DNA from: Siphonodentalium dalli
Lineage: Eukaryota; Mollusca; Scaphopoda; Gadilida; Siphonodentaliidae
Reading direction: 5' to 3'
Assembly: GCA_032622095.1 (NCBI GenBank)
Contig: CP136065.1
Coordinates: 246,573,474 to 246,637,473 of the forward strand
DNA length: 64,000 nt
Positions 57,499 through 64,000 of this stretch are shown here, piece by piece. Position numbers and translations under genes: made by a program. How positions within the stretch are numbered: position 1 is the stretch's first letter; each line of letters begins with the position of its first letter. Under the pieces are notes generated by a model. The model ran no database searches. It was not told the DNA's origin and worked only from the letters and a program-made list of their open reading frames with translations.

Positions 57499-58720
57499 GT
57501 AGGATTTCTATACATCATGCTGACTTTGTCACACATCCCATCTTGACTCCCTATATACTGGGGAATCGGATGTTTGGGGTGCACGACGGCAAAACAAGCT
57601 ATTGTAAAATTCTTTTAATTCGTGGGGGTCTATTATTATTCATTTCGTGGTTTTGCTCAATCACGAAATTATCCAGCGAAATAATTGGCTCTTGAGTTGG
57701 TAGAGGAACTATCAATATATGAAATGGTCACAAAGATCGGGCATTAAGTCTGTTTTCCACATTTCATAAAAGGGTGGAGAAAAATACGGAAGACGAGATG
57801 CTTTTTAAATAAAAATATCATTCATGATCGAAAACAATATTTATATACTACATCATCTGATCCCTTCTCTAATAGTTTGTATATATAATGCTTAATTAAT
57901 TATTCTCTTAATAAAGGCTAGTGGTTTCACTGAACACTGGCAGCATAAAAAAATATAAAAAACTACCAATGTGGAAATGAAGCCGGTAGATATCAGTTTA
58001 GTGATTGTGTGATGCGCTTTTGGCGCCGGAATACCTGGGGGTCTCAATAGTGACTTGTCAAAGATGTCATAATCCTGCTATTGTAGGACCTGTTTGTGGT
58101 GTATGTCGGTCCGTTTCAGGAATGACTTTTAGATTCCGCGTTTTAACGTTGTGGCATTTGTGTGTTCTGTTTTGTACTTCCGATTGAATAAAATCGATAT
58201 TTGGAACCACGTGTATTGATTATGTGTGTTGCATGAAATGGCAGCCCGATTCAATTAACAAACATCAAAGTCATGAGTGTTGATGTGGATAAATTTATCA
58301 ACGAATTCAATTCCCCATGAAAAAGCCTTTTAATGAGAAACCATGAAAATTTATACTGACGAAATCAAAGCTATTCACAGTAGTATTCATCTTTTTGTCA
58401 CCATGTCTGTTAGTCCGTTGTCATAGGCCTCGTATATATCCTCGTATATATGCTGGGGATCTGGATCTTTAAAGATGCCCAAACCCATAATAAGGTAGGA
58501 TTCCTATATACATTATGATGTCAAGCTGCCCGTTATCACAGGTCCCTATTTAACACCCTATATACTGGGAAATTTGGTGTCAGGTTCCACTCAGGTAAAA
58601 CAAGGTAGGATCCCTATATATTTAATGCTGTCCCTGTGTCTTCGTGTCCTGTTGTCAGAGATAGATATGGAGCCTCACATCTTTAGACCCTATATATGGA
58701 GATTATCTGTCAAATCGCTT
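57499..58720 (+). repeat. Copies of the exon 13 / intron 13 junction
   Basis: CCCTATATACTGGGGAA, GGATGTTTGG and CAAG|GTAGGAT-type donors recur: a close copy at 57535-57600, and diverged copies at about 58430-58500, 58545-58615 and 58640-58700. Donor-like GTAGGAT sites are retained at 58496 and 58607. Confidence 0.78.
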
Positions 58721-58748
58721 GAAATTGTAAAATGGGAAAGTACATTAA

Positions 58749-59003
58749 ACCTTTCATGATGGGAGCTGTGCTGGTGCAGCATTAAAGATCCTGTGCCAGT
58801 GCATTCTCTTATATATGCGAGTCTTCCATACGGAGCCTTGCATATATAAGAAAATGCACTGGCTTACATGGTCAAAGTAAATATTATTTAGCCAATGCAT
58901 TCTCTCATATATGAGAGGCTCCCTATGGGAGACTCGCATATGTAAGAGAATGCATTGGAACAGCCTTTTCACAAGATTTCAGTAAGCTCCAATCATGGAA
59001 GGG
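58749..59003. mobile_element. TTAA MITE, CCTTTCATGATGGGAGCTG family
   Basis: 255 bp; TTAA at 58745-58748 and 59004-59007; two internal palindromes GCATTCTCTTATATATGCGA / TATATAAGARAATGC separated by a short linker. Confidence 0.88.
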
Positions 59004-59007
59004 TTAA

Positions 59008-59535
59008 GAAGTCACATGATTTTGTCCAAATATAAAAATATAACTGACTGGAACCAGGGCCTTCTTCCTTCTCGCCTCTTTGTCTGAACCAAAGTTGAAA
59101 TAAAATAGACATGAAAGACCCATGCATATATAGGGTATTGAGTTTACCATATATATCATACCTGAATTAAAGGTACACAACAAGCATATATAAGTTATAC
59201 ATTTGCCAAATTTTATTGGTGCTGTCCCATACATAAAAGTCAAATTTGAGTTAATTTTGTGCAAGTATGATATATGTGCTTATCCATGATATATAAAGCA
59301 CTAACAACTATTGGGTTCCATGCGAGTTAAATAAAAACGCTCTTTATATATATTTCCTTAGTTATGTGTCTCTGTTATCATAATGCGTGATTTCTTATGT
59401 CTAGTCATCCACACACTGTCACAAAAAGGTTTTTAATGTTCGTTTGTTGTTTGTGTGATTTCAGAGGTTTCACATTGATACACCATTGAAATCCATATTG
59501 CCACTACACATTTTAATTTTATGATCTGCTTACAG
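59008..59535. other. Intron 13 end
   Basis: Several TATATATA-rich phrases; no repeat family assigned. Confidence 0.35.
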
Positions 59536-59709
59536 GATTTTGGTAAATAACGGCTGTATGGACAAGACCATTGATGAGGTTGGTGCGTTTCCGATGATAG
59601 AAGCGATAAATATTGTTGGGAATCTAGTCTTGGTTCACACCAAAGATGGCATCAGTTTTCTGGAACCAGATTCGATGCTGCCAAACCTAATATTATTAGA
59701 TGAGAAACG
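59536..59709 (+). CDS. Exon 14: propeller-like strands
   Basis: Acceptor GCTTACAG ends at 59535; donor AACG|GTGAGT. Codes residues 924-981: ILVNNGCMDKTIDEVGAFPM, then NIVGNLVLVHTKDGISFLEP, with regular strand-turn alternation. No junction duplication is visible around it. A foldback-type repeat begins about 45 bases downstream. Confidence 0.85.
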
Positions 59710-59756
59710 GTGAGTTAACCCTTCAAAAACGAAGCTGCTAGGCTTATATTAATTAT

Positions 59757-60240
59757 ACCTCCCACAACAAAGTTGTGGGGGGTATACTGGAATCAGCTTG
59801 TCTGTCCATCCGTCTGTCATCGGTCCGTGGACACAAATTTGTCCGGAGTTTTTCTCAGTCGTTTTTTTGTTGTAATTTTCCTTTAAACTTGGCGCAGAAA
59901 TCTAACACCATGGGAACCTGTGCACCTGCGATTATGACGTGTCAGACTTTTTTTTAGTGGAGTTATCCCCCTTCTTCAACTTTTTACAACATGTATAATT
60001 TTGTCCGAACTTTTATTCCTACTTGTTTAGGTCATTTTTTTTAAAACTTGGCACATATATTTAGTACCATGGGAATCTGTGCACCTGCGATTATGACGTC
60101 TGTCTGACTTTTGTTTGAGGAGTTATCCCCCTTTTTCGACTTAGAAAATTTGTGCAACATGTATAATTTTGTCTGAGCTTTTATTCCTACATTTTTAGGT
60201 CAATATGTTTAGGATTAGGGATAGGGGTTAGAGTTGTGCA
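59757..60240. repeat. Foldback-headed degenerate tandem repeat
   Basis: Opens with the hairpin ACCTCCCACAACAAAGTTGT / GGGGGGT, then CTGTCCATCCGTCTGTCATC, then three ~170 bp units with GGAGTTATCCCCCTTCTTC and ACCATGGGAAYCTGTGCACC. Heads of this type are common in mollusc genomes as far as I recall; class uncertain. Confidence 0.65.
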
Positions 60241-60549
60241 CCTGCAATGGGAATCTGTAATTTTATTATTTCAACTTAATATTTACTGACACGGGATACA
60301 TCCTTAGTCCCATTAGGACAGTCACACCTCTAGTTGGATCCCTATTATTCAGCTGAATTGAAATCCCCTTTACCACCATTACGTTTGTTTAGCTGACCAT
60401 ACCGAGCCAATACCCAGCCTTATTAAAATCAAACTATTGAACAATTTATACAATTTTTAGACAGTGCATCTGAACATCATTCCTATTGCCGTCGCTATGA
60501 ATAGGTTCACTATGCACATTTCTCATTGAAATTAGTTTTTTGATTGATA

Positions 60550-61625
60550 TATAATAATAATAATATATAGCATTTGTATAGCGCTTCATCCCCGGTGTAG
60601 CTCGAAGCGCTTGGGACTCTATATACAGGTTATATACATGTACAGACATTAGAATATTTACTATCAGTGGATACGGAGAATGATGCAATGTTGCTATCTA
60701 CGGCTAGTTGTGTGCAGGTAAATATTGAACAGGTGCGTCTTAAGTCGTTGCTTGAAGATGTCGATAGAGTGCGAACGACGAATTTCGAGAGGGATGGAGT
60801 TCCAGACACTTGGTGCGGCGTGTGTAAACAGACGACGTTCAATTTTCTTATATTTACCCATGTGAACAGCCAGAAGCTGTTTTTCCTTTGAACGGAGGTT
60901 ATCACGGCCTGGTACATACAATGTAAGAATGTCCGAGATATATGCTGGTGCAGATGAATTAAAGTGACGATAGCAGAACGTTGCTAACTTGAAATCAATT
61001 CGCGCGCGCACTGGGAGCCAATGTAGGTTTTTCAAAATTGGAGAGACATGGGTCGATTTCGGAACACGCACTACAATCCTCGCGGCTGAGTTCTGTAGAC
61101 GTTGCAGACGACTTAATTGTTCTTGTGAACTTCCCACGAAAAGCGCATCGCAATAGTCCAATCTTGACATAATATTACAAGAAGCAACCTTTTTCGCCGC
61201 AGGCATTGTTAAGTATGGACGAAGACGACTAAGGCGCATAAGTTCAATTAGTATTGTACAGGAAATGTGTTGTACTTGAGCGTCCATGGATAACGAATTA
61301 GAAATTTTGACACCGAGATTTTTCGCACACGTCGTAGGCTCAATTTCACATCCACCGATGTTCAAACTTCTGATTGTGAATAGTTCGTGCTTACCGGCTG
61401 GGGGACACACAATTACTTCAGTTTTGTCATCATTTAATTTAAGCTTATTAGACAACATCCACCTCTTGACGTCAGAGACACAAAATTCCACTTTCTTATT
61501 AAAGACGACAGGCCATATGGAGGGACAGAACCGTAAATTTGCGTGTCATCCGCGTACATATGTACGTTGAGTCCATGTTTCCGAATCAAGTTTCCCAGAG
61601 GTAGAGTGTACAATGTGTAGAGAAC
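60550..61625 (-). mobile_element. CR1/L2-clade non-LTR retrotransposon, 5'-truncated
   Basis: Read in reverse: the fragment begins near 61625 in the reverse transcriptase palm and ends at 60550 in the L2-type 3' tail (AAGCGCTATACAAATGCTAT, then ATTATTATTAT). Located in intron 14, antisense to the host gene. Confidence 0.82.
60694..61620 (-). pseudogene. CR1/L2 reverse transcriptase fragment
   Basis: The upstream part (61620-61500) contains [12 protein letters not shown], the catalytic motif; after a frameshift near 61495 a 265-codon frame runs through [60 protein letters not shown] and APSVWNSIPLEIRRSHSIDI to FKQRLKTHLF. Endonuclease and the N-terminal half of the reverse transcriptase are absent, so it cannot be active. 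Confidence 0.88.
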
Positions 61626-62029
61626 CTCCTATAGATATAGATATCTCCTTTCGGTTTCACAAATAACAAATTCGGTGTTAACTGTTGAAATTCTTGGAAA
61701 TACTTCAACTCTATTCTCCTTGCTAGGTATTATTTGCCGATTGTGGACTCCTCAGAGATGGTTTTTAGTGTTTAATTAGTTGTCATAAATATCTCTAAAT
61801 TTGTAAACACTGTATGAAATTAGCAATGTGGCAGAAAAATTTTGCACTATTTTTATCTATGTGGCGAGGTTTACTGGAATCGAGGTCTCTGTGTAGGAAT
61901 TCTGACAATCACCTTATTGGCTTCATCAAATTACCGTGGAATATTTGATTGGTTGACATTGTTAGCTCAACTTTACTTTGTAAAGTTTGAGCTATTGCCA
62001 TGGCTTGGTATCCGTCGTGCGTGTGTGTG

Positions 62030-63235
62030 TGTGCGTGATTCGTCAACAATTTCCTTTAGCACGGGCTACAGTTCGTACCTTTGGTCCGATTATTATGAAA
62101 TTTGTCATGGATGTTGACATTGACATGTAGATGGGAACGAGTCATTTTGGGGTCATTCGGAAAAAAAACATGGTCGCCAGTGGCCATCTTGGATTTCAAA
62201 ATGCAATCCATTAGCACGGGCTACAGGCCGTACATTTCGTCTTATTGTCATGAAATTTGTCATGGATGTTAATATTGACATGTAGATGGGAACTAGTAAT
62301 TTTGGGGTCATTCGGCCAAAAAACATGGCCGCCGGCAGCCATCTTAGATTTTAATCTTTGCATGACTAAATCTTTTGACACGGGCTACAGGTCGTACCTT
62401 TGGTCGGATCATCATAAAATTTGTCGTGGATGTTAACAATGACATGTAGATGGGAACGAGTCATTTTTGGGTCATTCGGCCAAAAAACATGACCGACAGC
62501 TGCCATCTTGGATTTTACTCTTTGTATGACTAAATCCTTTAGCACGGGCTACAGGTCGTATCTTTAGTCTGATCATCATGAAATTTGTCATGGCTGTTGA
62601 AATTGGAATTTAGATGGGAACGAGTGATTTTGGGGTCATTAGAACAAAAAACATGGCCGCCAGTGGCCATCTTTGATTTCAAAATTTAATCCATTAGCAC
62701 GGGCCACAGGTTGTACTCTTCGCCTGATCATCATGAAATTTGTCATGGGTGTTAATATAGACATGTAGATCGGAACGAGTAATTTTGGGGTCATTCGGCC
62801 AAAAAACATGGCCGCCAGCAGCCATCTTGGATTTTACTCTTTGTATGACTAAATTCTTTAGCACGGGCTACAGGTCATACCTTTAGTCTGATCATCATAA
62901 AATTTGTGATGGATGTTAATATTGACATGTAGATGGGAACGATTAATTTTGGGGTCATTCAGCCAAAAAACATGACCGCTGGCAGCCAACTTAGATTTTA
63001 CTCTTTGTATGACTAAATCCTTTAGCACGGACTACAGGTCGTACCTTTAGTCTGATCATCATAAAATTTGTCATGGCTGTTGAAATTGACATGTAGATGG
63101 GAACTAGTCATTTTGGGGTTATTCGGCATTAAAACATGGCTGCCAGTGGCCATTTTGGATTCTACTCTTTGCATGACTAAAGCTATCAAATGTTGGAAAA
63201 CATAGCCGCCAGCAACCATCTTAGATTTTACTTTT
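62030..63235. repeat. ~162-bp tandem repeat, ~7 copies
   Basis: Units contain TAGCACGGGCTACAGGTCGT, GACATGTAGATGGGAACGAG, TTTTGGGGTCATTCGGCC and AAAACATGGCCGCCAGCAGC; GTAGATGGGA recurs at 62127, 62282, 62446, 62610, 62765, 62927 and 63093. Confidence 0.9.
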
Positions 63236-63506
63236 ATATACATGTATATATATATATCTCTTCATTTTGATAAACTAGTATTAGACATTCAACTTTCCAC
63301 ATTCCTAATCACTCCATCGACAGTAACACATTAAATTATTCCCTTTCCAAGTTGAGTTACAGTGTCATTGACACTTTCATTGTAATACTTCTTGGAAGTA
63401 TAATCGGATTCCCTGTTATTCAGTTAAGACTACAGATTGTGAAGCTTTTTCAATATTCTGATTTTAATAAGACTGACCTGTATCTAACCTTATTCTGTTA
63501 TTTTAG
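63236..63506. other. Intron 14 end
   Basis: (TA)n at 63236-63260 and the exon 15 acceptor; otherwise nothing recognised. Confidence 0.4.
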
Positions 63507-63662
63507 TGCTCCTTACCTGTCAATTAATGAGGACTCCTCCTGTCTCAAAGGAAACTACGAGAAAGTGAAAGTGTTGGAAGAGAAGAAAGTGAAGAATGTG
63601 ATTCAGGCGGTAATCAGCTTTGACAACCTTGTCTGTGTCATCCACTTCCAGTATGAAACGAG
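63507..63662 (+). CDS. Exon 15: last exon in window
   Basis: Acceptor TGTTATTTTAG ends at 63506; donor CGAG|GTAGGT. Codes residues 982-1033: YLSINEDSSCLKGNYEKVKV, a Lys/Glu stretch, then AVISFDNLVCVIHFQYE. Two bases are left over, so the gene continues past the right edge of the window. Confidence 0.82.
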
Positions 63663-64000
63663 GTAGGTTCATGTAAACACTTTCGATACTAGATGGATTC
63701 TTTCATCCAGCTATAAATAGATAGAGCCGTACAGTTTTGGGACGGGAAGTGATTATCGCACTCTAGATTTTTTGTTAATTATGAGAAGTTTTTTTGATGG
63801 AAATTAATTCATTATTTTGCAGCAATGTTGGAATCGCAAAAATAAGATATTCTTGTTATGTTGCCTGTAGTAACGCCATGATATAGCTTGCCGCAATAAA
63901 ACATCAGGATCGCTCTAGCCTCGTCGTTCGAGGAATGAAATCTGAATTCTGTTGAAAATTACCACACAGTTGAAAGTCATTGCTTTTAGTGAGAATACAA
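63663..64000. other. Start of intron 15
   Basis: No repeat or exon recognised. Confidence 0.4.

Larger units (their letters stand above)
5515..63662 (+). other. Large multi-exon gene of unrecognised family, 15 exons in window, 3' end outside
   Basis: Fifteen exons join with perfect phase continuity (1,2,1,2,1,2,2,2,1,0,0,2,2,2,2 leftover bases), each bounded by AG and GT, giving at least 1033 codons without a stop. Residues 1-327 (first exon) hold basic clusters around acidic Ser/Asp-rich low-complexity sequence. Residues about 328-760 are helix-rich with TPR-like spacing. Residues 758-825 are charged and probably helical. From about 826 the sequence alternates short hydrophobic strands with Gly/Asn/Asp turns, as in beta-propellers. 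Helical repeats joined to a propeller suggest a scaffold or trafficking-type protein, but that is inference from composition only; I recognise no family and no catalytic motif. The start at 5531 follows an acceptor-like site, so a 5' UTR exon probably lies upstream. A 20.6 kb intron separates exons 10 and 11; small exons could be missed there because both ends are phase 0. Confidence 0.85.

Overview
The window is animal nuclear DNA: AT-rich, almost gene-empty, and dominated by transposable elements and tandem repeats. There is no operon structure, no ribosome binding sites and no dense coding. The repeat style (TTAA and 8-bp-TSD MITEs, short foldback elements followed by degenerate ~160-170 bp tandem repeats, Helitron-like ends, CR1/L2 and Ty1/copia fragments) suggests a marine invertebrate, most likely a lophotrochozoan such as a mollusc or brachiopod. 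That placement is inference from repeat style and not from a marker gene.

One large protein-coding gene on the + strand runs through nearly the whole window, from a first coding exon near 5.5 kb to beyond the right edge. I assembled 15 exons (5515-6512, 8537-8675, 9668-9786, 14384-14576, 15486-15625, 19963-20113, 21442-21579, 25616-25744, 27919-28001, 29889-30088, 50734-50934, 51467-51621, 57358-57498, 59536-59709, 63507-63662). Each has an AG acceptor and GT donor, and codon phase is preserved across all 14 junctions, giving at least 1033 residues with the C-terminus outside the window. The N-terminus is charged and low-complexity. The middle is helical and TPR-like. The last four exons look like beta-propeller strands. 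I do not recognise the family.

The introns hold nearly everything else. 0-5 kb: three head-to-tail Helitron-like elements, a degenerate tandem repeat and a TTAA MITE. 6.5-19 kb: a hAT element with an exact 8-bp target duplication, several TIR elements, a non-LTR reverse transcriptase fragment and a hAT MITE. 21.6-25.5 kb: a reverse-oriented Ty1/copia retrotransposon relic interrupted by a pogo-like element. 28-33 kb: a cluster of TTAA elements, some nested. 34.4-46.4 kb: a ~12 kb nested structure, a long-inverted-repeat (foldback) transposon split by insertions. 49.2-50.6 kb: a TTAA MITE whose palindromic core is amplified about 13 times. 53-63 kb: further TTAA, hAT and mariner MITEs, a CR1/L2 fragment and ~162 bp tandem repeats.

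The most unusual observation is that at least seven exon-intron junctions of this one gene have been tandemly duplicated, six at the donor side and one at the acceptor side. The exon edge, splice site and first intron bases repeat as arrays of 2 to 12 units next to the genuine exon, so the gene carries rows of decoy splice sites.
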